In this document: piece by piece, positions 6,144 through 12,677 of the stretch
Layout: each line of letters begins with the position of its first letter
Numbering within the stretch: position 1 is the first letter of the stretch
Source: Bacteroidota bacterium
GTDB taxonomy: Bacteria; Bacteroidota; Bacteroidia; Chitinophagales; Chitinophagaceae
Assembly (NCBI GenBank): GCA_023429825.1
Contig: JAEZDC010000055.1
Coordinates: 1 to 14,367, forward strand
Length of the DNA stretch: 14,367 nucleotides
Direction of reading: 5' to 3'
Notes under the pieces: generated by a model
Told to the model about the DNA's origin: nothing
Database searches by the model: none
The model's input: the letters and a program-made list of their open reading frames with translations, nothing else
Made by a program: the position numbers and the translations under genes

Positions 6144-6530
6144 TTAGTTGGCAGGTTGAAGTTGTTTGGTTCCCTGTTTTGCAAATGTTTCTACAGCATG
6201 TATTATAGCCGAACCTTCCAGTGGAACGGAGATCACATCTACGCAATGAAATTTTCGCACCTCTGCTTCAGTATGAAAGTAAGGTGAAACCAATATCACA
6301 GGGATTCGCTTATTTATTTTCTCTTCATACATTCTATGGCAAAGCTCACGTCCATCTTCATCATCTACCTGTATTCCTACAAATATGAGATCAGCATCCG
6401 CAGATCCCAGCATTGTAACCAGGCCTTTAGAAGTACCTGTATGCCTGAACGTATGCCCTTCCACTTTTAAAAGATCAGCAATAACTCTTGCTACTGCTTT
6501 GTCGCTGTCCACTAAAATAATGTTCGCCAT
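6144..6530 (-). CDS. Receiver-like protein lacking the phospho-acceptor Asp and the conserved Lys
   Basis: A 128 aa single-domain CheY-like fold. The acidic pair is present in ILVDSDKAV (Asp8, Asp10). Where a receiver has D-x-x-L/M-P after a hydrophobic strand, this protein has DLIFVGIQVDDEDG, with Gly52 at the Asp position. The T/S switch is Ser82 (VILVSPYF). The Lys before the cis-Pro is replaced by Val102 (ISVPLEG). Loss of both Asp and Lys is known in atypical receivers that act without phosphorylation, for example by binding a partner or ligand. The Asp-rich loop after Gly52 (Asp56, Asp57, Asp59) could offer another acid but is in the wrong place. No output domain is attached. It leads an operon with the 119 aa protein. 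Confidence 0.88.
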   Translation of the reverse strand: MANIILVDSDKAVARVIADLLKVEGHTFRHTGTSKGLVTMLGSADADLIFVGIQVDDEDGRELCHRMYEEKINKRIPVILVSPYFHTEAEVRKFHCVDVISVPLEGSAIIHAVETFAKQGTKQLQPAN

Positions 6531-6832
6531 ATTGATATGCTTTAATAGAGTAAGTCCTAATCCAATGTTTTACACCAGTAGATCACTTAGCTGATTGATG
6601 TAGCGCAGAAAATCAAGAAGAGGACTGAAAGGTAGTCTTATATATCCATGCAGCCGATTAAAATATATGCTTTAACGTTTCAAGGGGGTATATTACCCTA
6701 TCTTCACCACGTGATCATTTAGTGCACCAGCACCGCATCTGAAAAATAGTCTTACCAACAGTAACCGTTATTCTTCTCCTGCCTTAGCCGATTTACTTCA
6801 CATCACACATTATTAAACGTAAAAAAAATTAA
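6531..6832. other. 302-base divergent intergenic region
   Basis: It separates the receiver gene (-) from the RRM gene (+) and must hold both promoters. A GGGTA-TAT-TACCC inverted repeat lies at 6686-6698. TAGTCTTA occurs twice (about 6633 and 6748). I see no coding frame, RNA gene or clear TTTG/TAnnTTTG pair. Confidence 0.45.
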
Positions 6833-7117
6833 ATGAACATTTTTGTTTCAAACATCAGCTTTCACACAACTGAAGACATTCTTCAAACCATGTTTTCGAA
6901 ATTTGGCTCGGTAAAATCTGTTAAGATCATTATGGATAGAGAAACAGGCAGATCTAAGGGCTTTGGCTTTATAGAAATGGATTCCGATAGTGAAGCTACA
7001 CAGGCAATTGAATCGATTAACAATACAGAGATAGAAGGAAGATTACTGGGTGTATCGGTTGCGAGAGAACGCTCTTCCAACGGGTATAGCAACAACAGGT
7101 CTGAAAGAAGATGGTAA
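6833..7117 (+). CDS. RRM-domain RNA-binding protein
   Basis: A single RNA-recognition motif of the short glycine/arginine-tailed type found in cyanobacteria and Bacteroidota, 94 aa. RNP2 is IFVSNI (3-8) and RNP1 is KGFGFIEM (42-49). The aromatic residues that stack on RNA are in place. VKIIMDRETGRSKGFGF matches the eukaryotic-like consensus of loop 3. The C-terminal tail (ERSSNGYSNNRSERRW) is the basic low-complexity end often seen in cold-induced Rbp proteins. The likely role is binding single-stranded RNA, possibly in cold or stress adaptation. It is monocistronic, with a strong terminator 17 bases after the stop. The upstream region is AT-rich (AAAAAAAATTAA just before the ATG), a common feature of Bacteroidota translation starts. 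Confidence 0.95.
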   Translation: MNIFVSNISFHTTEDILQTMFSKFGSVKSVKIIMDRETGRSKGFGFIEMDSDSEATQAIESINNTEIEGRLLGVSVARERSSNGYSNNRSERRW

Positions 7118-7133
7118 TTGTGCTACGATAATA

Positions 7134-7164
7134 AAAGCCGGGGCTGGAACCCGGCTTTATTTTT
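7134..7164 (+). terminator. Rho-independent terminator of the RRM gene
   Basis: Perfect 9-bp stem AAAGCCGGG / CCCGGCTTT with a 7-base loop, followed by ATTTTTAT. Confidence 0.9.
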
Positions 7165-7186
7165 ATAACACTACTTCACTACTGTT

Positions 7187-7574
7187 TTATTCCCTTGGAT
7201 ATTTATCATTCCATTCTTTTTGCAGCTTGTTATAGTTTTCGGGGTCAAGTTTCTTAATGATCCAATCCAGTTTCTCCTCTTCTCTCTCACTCGCCTCTTT
7301 TGATTCAGGCGAACCCACATACCATAGTAAAGACAACCCGCATACCTGCCACATCAACTGGAGAAATTCTGATTGCCAGTTTTCCATGGTATCTCTCATC
7401 ATTTCAGATATATAATCTGCTACCACAATGGGTTGGTTATGCTCCATCTGCTCTTCTTTAAATACTTCCCACCCAAAATACCAATGCAATAACAGTGATA
7501 TAAGAAACAAAGCCAACGTGACCCAGAGGTATCCCTTCTTCTTCCATATGCTTTTATTGCTTTTCCTGCTTCAT
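7187..7574 (-). CDS. DUF6766-like small membrane protein, probable one-base frameshift near the start
   Basis: The body matches the DUF6766 pattern. It starts with a membrane helix (ALFLISLLLHWYFGW), then EVFKEEQMEHNQP, an ENWQSEFLQLMWQV segment and a second membrane helix (LSLLWYVGSPESKE). The end is a charged helix rich in Glu and Lys. The role is unknown. The TTG at 7516 would be a poor start because the frame upstream still codes IWKKKGYLWVT, the expected basic N-terminus before the first helix. That frame is open to a TGA at 7571-7573 but offers no ATG/GTG/TTG. An ATG at 7574 reads MKQEKQ and stops at 7554-7556. Removing one base around the A-runs at 7552-7566 joins the two into a normal protein of about 129 aa. 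Either this is a real frameshift, a sequence error, or an unusual start such as ATA is used. Confidence 0.78.
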
Positions 7575-7808
7575 AGAAGTGATTTTTAAAGAGCAGCAGG
7601 GAAAACTATGCCACGCAACCTGCCAGGTTCTTGAACCATACAGGCTTATGCTTAGATTCATAATTTAATCATGGTAACGGAATATTTCACCTACCTTACA
7701 CGAGTCAGCTTCAGTTAATCTTCGAGCCTTACAGTTAAAAGTTCGTCTCCCTCGCGATCCATTGTAACACTCCCACGTTTAGCAGTCAAAACAGCAGATA
7801 TAACTGTT

Positions 7809-8006
7809 ATGGAACATTCTTCTAACACACTGCAGTCGCAGGTGCATTTTGTGCAGCAGGAATTAGCGAGAGAAAATGAGCGTTATCAGAACGCCATCCG
7901 TAATGATAAAACATTCAGTGAAGCGAAGGCAATCAAAGGAAAGATCAGTTTACTGGAAAAAGAAAAAAAGTTGTTGAAAGAAAAGCTTACACAGAGAGGG
8001 GCATGA
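7809..8006 (+). CDS. Small coiled-coil protein, family member C, 65 aa
   Basis: Function unknown. A single long helix. The N-terminal heptads (LQSQVHFVQQELARENERY) lead to Tyr26, then the core YQNAIRNDKTFSEAKAIKGK, then ISLLEKEKKLLKEKL and the end TQRGA. The core aligns without gaps to members A (3721) and B (5306). KTFSEAK here equals KTISELK in A; NDKTFS equals NDEEFS in B. It is highly charged and cytosolic, without Cys. The next gene starts 6 bases after the stop on the same strand and is a probable divergent member, so the pair is an operon and may form a heterodimeric coiled coil. No obvious terminator lies after the pair, which converges with the PAS gene. Confidence 0.75.
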   Translation: MEHSSNTLQSQVHFVQQELARENERYQNAIRNDKTFSEAKAIKGKISLLEKEKKLLKEKLTQRGA

Positions 8007-8012
8007 GTACTT

Positions 8013-8225
8013 ATGATACAAGATATATATGGCCGGCTTAAACACGTAGCATCCAGGTTAAATAGTGATATCGATCTCTATATGGAACTGGCGTCGCCCC
8101 CTGCCGATGCAGAGCAAGCTTCTAAAGTGATGCTACGCATACAAATGTTGCAGGCTGAATTAAATCTGCACCTCGACCAGTTGTTTGCAGAGCACAACAG
8201 GCCAACTATGTTTGTGGTAAAGTGA
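8013..8225 (+). CDS. Small coiled-coil protein, probable divergent family member D, 70 aa
   Basis: Function unknown. Helical, with a Tyr at residue 23 in the same place as in members A-C, then YMELASPPADAEQASKVMLR and IQMLQAELNLHLDQLF. The Tyr, Val at +16, Ile at +20 and Leu at +23 keep the family spacing, but the NDK/FS residues are replaced by PPADAEQ, so membership is likely rather than certain. The ATG at 8013 lies 6 bases after the stop of member C, preceded by GAGAGGGG, a plausible ribosome-binding sequence inside the end of C. The C-terminus NRPTMFVVK is not helical. It converges with the PAS gene; 24 bases separate the stops. Confidence 0.65.
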   Translation: MIQDIYGRLKHVASRLNSDIDLYMELASPPADAEQASKVMLRIQMLQAELNLHLDQLFAEHNRPTMFVVK

Positions 8226-8249
8226 CGTAAACGAGATGGCGAATATATC

Positions 8250-11200
8250 TTAATTATGAGGGGCTATTTCGTCCTTCAATCGCATCATTTGCATCTCAAT
8301 ATTCTTTCGCTCGGTAATATTCTCTATCACATTGATCACATGAGTAGGGTTGCCGTTCTCGTCACGCTGAAACACTCTTCCTCTTACCAGGAACCATTTC
8401 CAGACGCCGTTATCGTCCACTGCACGATATTCAGCCATAGCGATCTCTTCATCAGGTGCCTTTGAGAGCTGGCCAAAATAATCAGCCAGGGTTTTCTGAT
8501 CATCCTCATGAACGATCTTTCCCTGGTACGCTTTCTTTTTTGCATCAAAATTTGCCGGATCAAATCCGTGAGCCTTAAAGGTTTCCTCGTTCAGATAATC
8601 GATCTTCATCGTTTTCAACTCAATAATGCTGATCATATCAGGCACTGTATCCTGTATCTGCTGCAGGTAATGTTGCTTCTCTGATACTAATCGCTCACTT
8701 TTTTTCTGTTCAGTGATGTCCTGCAAAATGCTCAGTGTATGCGTTACCTTACCTGATTTATTCCTGCTAAATACCTTACTACGATTACGGATCCACATAT
8801 ATTCTTTCTGCTTTGTCCATATGCGATACTCTAAGGTATGTATCTCGTTATCCTTTGCACCTTGTAAGGTAGTGTTAAGATCAAGTAAAGGCTTTCTGTC
8901 GTCAGGATGAATAAGCGATAACCTGCCCTCTATACCCATATGTATCAGCGTATCCTTGTCTGCACCTATCCATTCAGCGATCCGATCGTTGAGATACAGG
9001 GGTATTTTTTTATCGAGGTCATAAATAGTGATGCAGTCAGGAGTAGCTTCTGCTGTTTGTTGCAGAAGGCTTCTGCTAGCTTCAATTTCTTTTTCTGCTT
9101 GCCTTCTTTCGGAGAGATCATTAATCATCCACAGTATACCATTTATATCACCTAAAGTATCTTTCAAAGGAACAAGGTAGCTTTCGTGGTAGCCTTCTTT
9201 TTCTGTTTCCCTCGGTGATAAGTAAACGATCTCGCCCTGCAAACATTTTTTGATTTCCTTGTATAAAGGCTCCCGCTTAAGGGCCGGGTAGAACTCAAGC
9301 ATATTCCTGCCTAGTATCTTTTGTTTGGGCAGCCCATAATACTTTTCTGCTTTGTTGTTCCATAACGTATAGTTGAGGTCTTTATCTAAAGCGATGATGC
9401 GTGTGAGACTGGCATCTACCAGGCTTTCAATAAAGCTCAGCCGGTTTTGTAATTGATTACGTAATGTGGATTCTTTTGTAACGTCTCTTATTACCGTAAG
9501 TACACCTACTACATTTCCCTGCTCATCTTTTACAGGTATGTGATAACGTTCGATGAAACCCGGAGACAGTGGTAAAGTGATATTCGCTTCATGCACCACT
9601 TCTCCTTTAAGCGCCTTCTTAAAGTTCTCAATAATGTTCGGCAGTTTTGACTGCGGAAAAGCCTCAAAGAAATTTTTGCCAATCACATCTTCCCTGCTTA
9701 TACCCTGTACTTTTTCTGCCGCTTTATTAAATTCAATAATTAGATTGGACGTGTTTGTTACCATCACCTGGTCAACGAGATTATCGCTGAGCAGCCTCAC
9801 AAAACGAACCTGGTCATCCAGCTTGTATTGCATTAATACTTCTTCAGTTACATCCTGCGTAGTTCCGATCATTATTCTTTCACCCGCTTCAGAAATATAT
9901 AATCGATTTCGTCCTCTTACGTGTCTTAGTTCACCATCAGCTCTGTATATGCGGTATTCTACCTGTACCGGTTTTCCTTCCTTTTGCATGATAGCAGGTA
10001 TATCTTTCATATTTGCCAGGTCGTCTGGATGAAAATATTTATTGAATGCGTCAAAGCCCGGTTGAACAGATTGAGGCTTTAAGCCATAAAGGCGATAGAT
10101 ATTATCTGAATAGAAAATATGATTGGTATCTAAATTCCACCGCCATGTACCGATATGCGCTGTTTGCTCTGCCTGGGTGAATGCTTCATTCTGGATAGTA
10201 AGTTCTTTGTTGAGTTCTTCCAGTTTACCGCTGAGTAATTGTTGTTCGGTAACATCCCGTATTACACCGATCATCACCGGCTCGCCTTCTGTATTCTTAA
10301 GTAAAGTAGCAGCCTGGTGCATATACCTCAGCTTGCCATCATGCCGAACGATCCTGAAATACATATTGGGCGGTTCTGCATCTTCATATGTCTTACGTGA
10401 TGCCGCCCTGACTTTATCCCTGTCTTCACTATATATATACTGCATAAAGCCCTCTACGCCCTTAGCGGTTGCATATGGCTTTAAACCGTACAAACGATAA
10501 AGGTTATCCGAGTAATATGCTTCTCTCGTTTCAAGATTCAGTTGCCATGTACCAGTTAACGCGATCTGCTCTGTTTGCCTGAAATGTTGGTTTTGGATAT
10601 CCAGGCTGGCATTACTGCTTCTCAATTGTAACTCCAGTTGTTTCTGTTCGGTGATGTCCTGGATGATACCGGTGAGCAATTCTTCTCCGGTCAAACCCTT
10701 GGTAACATCGCTTACAACCCTTACATATCGCATCTCTCCGTCATTGCGAATGATGCGATATTCGAGGTGCAAAGGTATCTTAAAACGGTAGGCAGCTTCA
10801 GACGCATCCACCACCACCGCTTTATCATCCGGGTGGATAAAGGCTGCGAATGTATTCAGGTGCGGTTTAATTGTCTGCGGGCCCAACCCATATAACCGGT
10901 AAGTATTGTCTGAATAGAATGTATCGTGTGTGTTTAGATCTATTTGCCATGTACCGGTGAGCGCAATCTGTTCTGCACGCCGATAGGTTTTAAGCTGGAG
11001 GTCGAGATCATCGGCATAGTCCTTTAATACTCTTGCGGTTTCTCTTTCCCCTGTCACATCCTTGCAATAACCTTGTGTAACCTTCTCCCCATTTTCATCA
11101 TTTAAAGTACTCCCCACAAAATGTAGATGTCTGGTTTCATTAGCCGGAGTTACAATACGGAAATAAAAATCAATCTTTTTTTCCGCCTTCAATTCTTCCC

Positions 11201-11420
11201 ATTTCTTCTTTACATAGTCCCTTTCATCTGCGTGAATGTGAGCGTTTACTTCTTCCAGGAAAATCAGGTTATTGAATGGAACATCTAATCCGAATAAAGC
11301 AAAAAGAGCATCGGTAAAGTAGAACTGATCATCGGCAGAATTCCATTGCCAGCAGCCTGCAAGCATTAGCTGATAGGCGTTTTCAAGCATTGCCAATCTT
11401 TGTTCTGGGGTCTTGTGCAT
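8250..11420 (-). CDS. Giant multi-PAS protein (about eight PAS/PAC units) without kinase or other output domain
   Basis: 1056 aa, cytosolic, no membrane segments. PAS units lie at about 15-130, 150-260, 284-393, 418-528, 541-649, 661-775, 783-906 and 917-1038. Each ends in a DxT/SE signature (KDVTGER, QDITEQK, RDVTEQQ, QDVTEEV, RDVTKES, NDLSERR, QDITEQK, ENITERK). Units 2-4 share an opening of the form A.TGTW...YSDN.YRLYGL, so they are a recent internal triplication. Units with EYRI...DG..R.(V/M)R are PAS_3-like folds. After the last PAC the chain runs NIEMQMMRLKDEIAPHN and stops, exactly where a sensor kinase would continue into its dimerisation helix. No kinase, GGDEF, EAL, STAS or other effector is present, nor in another frame downstream to 8226. 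It must signal to a separate partner, or is a truncated kinase. A candidate promoter lies at 11455-11484. Confidence 0.93.
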   Translation of the reverse strand: MHKTPEQRLAMLENAYQLMLAGCWQWNSADDQFYFTDALFALFGLDVPFNNLIFLEEVNAHIHADERDYVKKKWEELKAEKKIDFYFRIVTPANETRHLHFVGSTLNDENGEKVTQGYCKDVTGERETARVLKDYADDLDLQLKTYRRAEQIALTGTWQIDLNTHDTFYSDNTYRLYGLGPQTIKPHLNTFAAFIHPDDKAVVVDASEAAYRFKIPLHLEYRIIRNDGEMRYVRVVSDVTKGLTGEELLTGIIQDITEQKQLELQLRSSNASLDIQNQHFRQTEQIALTGTWQLNLETREAYYSDNLYRLYGLKPYATAKGVEGFMQYIYSEDRDKVRAASRKTYEDAEPPNMYFRIVRHDGKLRYMHQAATLLKNTEGEPVMIGVIRDVTEQQLLSGKLEELNKELTIQNEAFTQAEQTAHIGTWRWNLDTNHIFYSDNIYRLYGLKPQSVQPGFDAFNKYFHPDDLANMKDIPAIMQKEGKPVQVEYRIYRADGELRHVRGRNRLYISEAGERIMIGTTQDVTEEVLMQYKLDDQVRFVRLLSDNLVDQVMVTNTSNLIIEFNKAAEKVQGISREDVIGKNFFEAFPQSKLPNIIENFKKALKGEVVHEANITLPLSPGFIERYHIPVKDEQGNVVGVLTVIRDVTKESTLRNQLQNRLSFIESLVDASLTRIIALDKDLNYTLWNNKAEKYYGLPKQKILGRNMLEFYPALKREPLYKEIKKCLQGEIVYLSPRETEKEGYHESYLVPLKDTLGDINGILWMINDLSERRQAEKEIEASRSLLQQTAEATPDCITIYDLDKKIPLYLNDRIAEWIGADKDTLIHMGIEGRLSLIHPDDRKPLLDLNTTLQGAKDNEIHTLEYRIWTKQKEYMWIRNRSKVFSRNKSGKVTHTLSILQDITEQKKSERLVSEKQHYLQQIQDTVPDMISIIELKTMKIDYLNEETFKAHGFDPANFDAKKKAYQGKIVHEDDQKTLADYFGQLSKAPDEEIAMAEYRAVDDNGVWKWFLVRGRVFQRDENGNPTHVINVIENITERKNIEMQMMRLKDEIAPHN

Positions 11421-11454
11421 TATTCTGTATGGTTAGCAATTGTAAGTGTACGGG

Positions 11455-11484
11455 CTAATTTAAAAAGTTCCGACAATATGCAAA
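11455..11484 (-). promoter_or_regulatory. Candidate Bacteroidota-type promoter of the PAS gene
   Basis: On the minus strand, TTTG (11484-11481), an 18-base spacer, then TAAATTAG (11462-11455), against the consensus TTTG / TAnnTTTG with one mismatch in the -7 box. A start of transcription about 6 bases on would give a leader of roughly 30 bases to the ATG at 11420. Confidence 0.4.
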
Positions 11485-11517
11485 AACAAGCAGAAGGTAC
11501 GCTTTAAAAAGGTTCTT

Positions 11518-11582
11518 TTAGTTATTCACACGCTTATTTTTAAACGGCTTAAAAAAAGGAAACCAACCATGTGAATAACTAA
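11518..11582. repeat. Perfect 13-bp inverted repeat whose arms contain DnaA-box-like sequences
   Basis: TTAGTTATTCACA (11518-11530) and TGTGAATAACTAA (11570-11582) are exact reverse complements. Each arm contains TTATTCACA, which fits the DnaA-box consensus TTATNCACA. Between them lies a second, AT-rich 7-bp inverted repeat, TTTTTAA / TTAAAAA (11537-11555). It is in the divergent region between the PAS gene (-) and the KGG gene (+). No replication gene is near, so an origin is unlikely. A DnaA-binding site, a regulator site or a tiny inverted-repeat element are options. Confidence 0.6.
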
Positions 11583-11658
11583 GCATATATATCCTTGAAA
11601 TTCAGGCACTCTTTTTTCAATAAGCATTAGCATACGCAAACAAATAAATCCAACCAGT

Positions 11659-11847
11659 ATGATCGAAAACTTGACAAGCCAGCCTGCTGCTGCTAAAAAG
11701 ACCGGTAAATCAAACCGTGGTTTTGCCTCTATGAATCCGGAAAGACACAAAGAAATTTCAAGCCGTGGTGGTAAATCTTCAAGAAGACCAGCCAGCAGCG
11801 ACAGAAATCGCATGAACCCTACAGAAACAGCTATGCTGCAGAACTAA
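11659..11847 (+). CDS. KGG-motif stress-induced protein (general stress protein, con-10/GsiB-like)
   Basis: 62 aa, Ser/Lys/Arg/Asn rich and surely disordered. RGFASMNPERHKEISSRGGK (20-39) is the KGG/stress-induced acidophilic repeat (usual form RGFASMDPEKxxEIAxxGGK), here as one clear copy with a degenerate second half (SSRRPASSDRNRMNPTE). Family members are small hydrophilic proteins induced by general stress and drying; the molecular action is unknown. The ATG at 11659 is the first in the frame. It is monocistronic, with a perfect 13-bp-stem terminator 27 bases after the stop. The inverted repeat with DnaA-box-like arms lies 77 bases upstream. An antisense hydrophobic frame (11526-11813) is its shadow. 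Confidence 0.9.
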   Translation: MIENLTSQPAAAKKTGKSNRGFASMNPERHKEISSRGGKSSRRPASSDRNRMNPTETAMLQN

Positions 11848-11874
11848 TTACCTTTTAGCATCGGGTAGCACCCA

Positions 11875-11903
11875 AAAAGCCTTCCTGTTACAGGAAGGCT
11901 TTT
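11875..11903. terminator. Rho-independent terminator of the KGG gene
   Basis: Perfect 13-bp stem AAAAGCCTTCCTG / CAGGAAGGCTTTT with a TTA loop. The symmetrical A and T runs would let it work on either strand. Confidence 0.92.
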
Positions 11904-11972
11904 AACACTCAACGGGCAATAAAGGCCGGAATACGGCGTTCAGAAATAATCCAATAATCTAAAAGAAGAGCC

Positions 11973-12266
11973 ATGCTTACAAATAAGATGAATTTACACG
12001 TTGTGAATTATAAGGACGTGGATTACCTATTTCATATAAAACCGGAGAATCTGCACCAGAGCGAATGCAGGTTTTATTTCTTCCCGCTTACGAATAATGA
12101 CAAGACACAAAAGCTTACGAAAGGCAAGGTGATAGAGTTGTGTTATGATAAGAACAGTGAAAAGATATTTACCTACCAGGATGATCTTTTACAGAATAAA
12201 GAATTGAAACAAAGCTTTGTGGATGCTTTACAATTTATACTGGCCACACATTCTTTACCGGCATGA
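11973..12266 (+). CDS. Hypothetical protein, 97 aa
   Basis: Unknown family. Alternating strands (MNLHVVNYKDVDYLFHIKPE, CRFYFFPLTNND, GKVIELCYDKN, KIFTYQDD) are followed by a C-terminal helix (KELKQSFVDALQFILATHS). This looks like a small beta-sheet plus helix fold. There is no signal peptide, membrane segment or metal motif (two scattered Cys). The ATG at 11973 is preceded by AGAAGAG, a moderate ribosome-binding sequence 5 bases upstream, so I keep it over the ATG at residue 6. It has its own bidirectional terminator downstream, shared with the convergent UVR-like gene. Probably a real lineage-specific gene; no function is proposed. Confidence 0.75.
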   Translation: MLTNKMNLHVVNYKDVDYLFHIKPENLHQSECRFYFFPLTNNDKTQKLTKGKVIELCYDKNSEKIFTYQDDLLQNKELKQSFVDALQFILATHSLPA

Positions 12267-12286
12267 GAAGACAAACGGTCAAAAAC

Positions 12287-12313
12287 AAAAGCCACGTTCA
12301 GGACGTGGCTTTT
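12287..12313. terminator. Bidirectional rho-independent terminator
   Basis: Perfect 11-bp stem AAAAGCCACGT / ACGTGGCTTTT with a 5-base loop, between convergent genes ending at 12266 (+) and 12324 (-). Confidence 0.92.
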
Positions 12314-12323
12314 TCAATTTTAA

Positions 12324-12545
12324 TTAGGCTGCAGCCAGCAAAGGCACCAGGTCACTGTTCAACACCTTTCGTAATTGAACACATAATTCGTACTCCTCCT
12401 GCTCTATTGCTTTCTGCATAAAGAATTCCAGTTGATCCTGCGTACATCCTTCAAACACAAATTTCAAATCCTCCACTCCCAGTTCCCTTACCACACCAAC
12501 TGAAGTAACTTTTGCTTCTTCCTGCATCACATTTCCTGTCTTCAT
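12324..12545 (-). CDS. Small protein with a UVR-motif-like C-terminal helix pair, 73 aa
   Basis: The segment QLEFFMQKAIEQEEYELCVQLRKVL (about 38-62; L..xxAIExEExELcxxLR) resembles the UVR motif of UvrB, UvrC, ClpC and McsA, which mediates protein-protein contacts. The usual form is LxxxxxxAIexEdYexAaxLRd. The N-terminus (MQEEAKVTSVGVVRELGVEDL) has no recognised domain. As a stand-alone UVR helix pair it could be an adaptor, but that is inference. The ATG at 12545 is supported by one of the few strong Shine-Dalgarno sequences in the window (AAAGGAGG, 12558-12551 on the minus strand, 5 bases before the ATG). A later ATG at residue 7 is less likely. It is monocistronic; the shared terminator follows the stop. 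Confidence 0.75.
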   Translation of the reverse strand: MKTGNVMQEEAKVTSVGVVRELGVEDLKFVFEGCTQDQLEFFMQKAIEQEEYELCVQLRKVLNSDLVPLLAAA

Positions 12546-12550
12546 AACTT

Positions 12551-12558
12551 CCTCCTTT
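12551..12558 (-). promoter_or_regulatory. Strong Shine-Dalgarno sequence of the UVR-like gene
   Basis: AAAGGAGG, 5 bases upstream of the ATG at 12545. Most genes here have only AT-rich leaders, so this one decides the start and suggests high translation. Confidence 0.7.
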
Positions 12559-12592
12559 CTCTATTTATATCCTTTTGAACCCATAACAAAAC

Positions 12593-12606
12593 TGTGCCAG
12601 CGCACA
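12593..12606. repeat. Short inverted repeat in the divergent region 12546-12677
   Basis: TGTGC-CAGC-GCACA, inside a wider GCCAGC ... GCTGGC pair (12597 to about 12635). It may be an operator for the UVR-like gene (-) or the 58 aa gene (+). Confidence 0.3.
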
Positions 12607-12677
12607 AAATAAATTGTTATAGCACTGTTGCTGGCTTTGGTTTTGTATGATATATAACGAGTTAAAAAATTAATCAC

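Noticed and set aside
5476..6695. GGGGTATATTA at 6685 (+) and 5476-5486 (-), with GGGGTATG at 1420
   Set aside because: Shared words of 11 bases are common in a window of this size. Positions relative to gene starts are not consistent enough for a promoter motif.
7626..7637. GGTTC-TT-GAACC, resembling a tRNA T-arm
   Set aside because: No acceptor, D or anticodon arm around it; only a short chance palindrome.
9553..10500. Plus-strand frames of 159 and 125 aa
   Set aside because: Antisense shadows of the PAS protein. They are Ser/Cys/Leu rich with no domain pattern.
11526..11813. Minus-strand 95 aa hydrophobic frame with apparent membrane helices
   Set aside because: It lies antisense to the KGG gene, whose motif is clear, and runs through the inverted repeat. 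The hydrophobicity is the mirror of Lys/Ser-rich codons.
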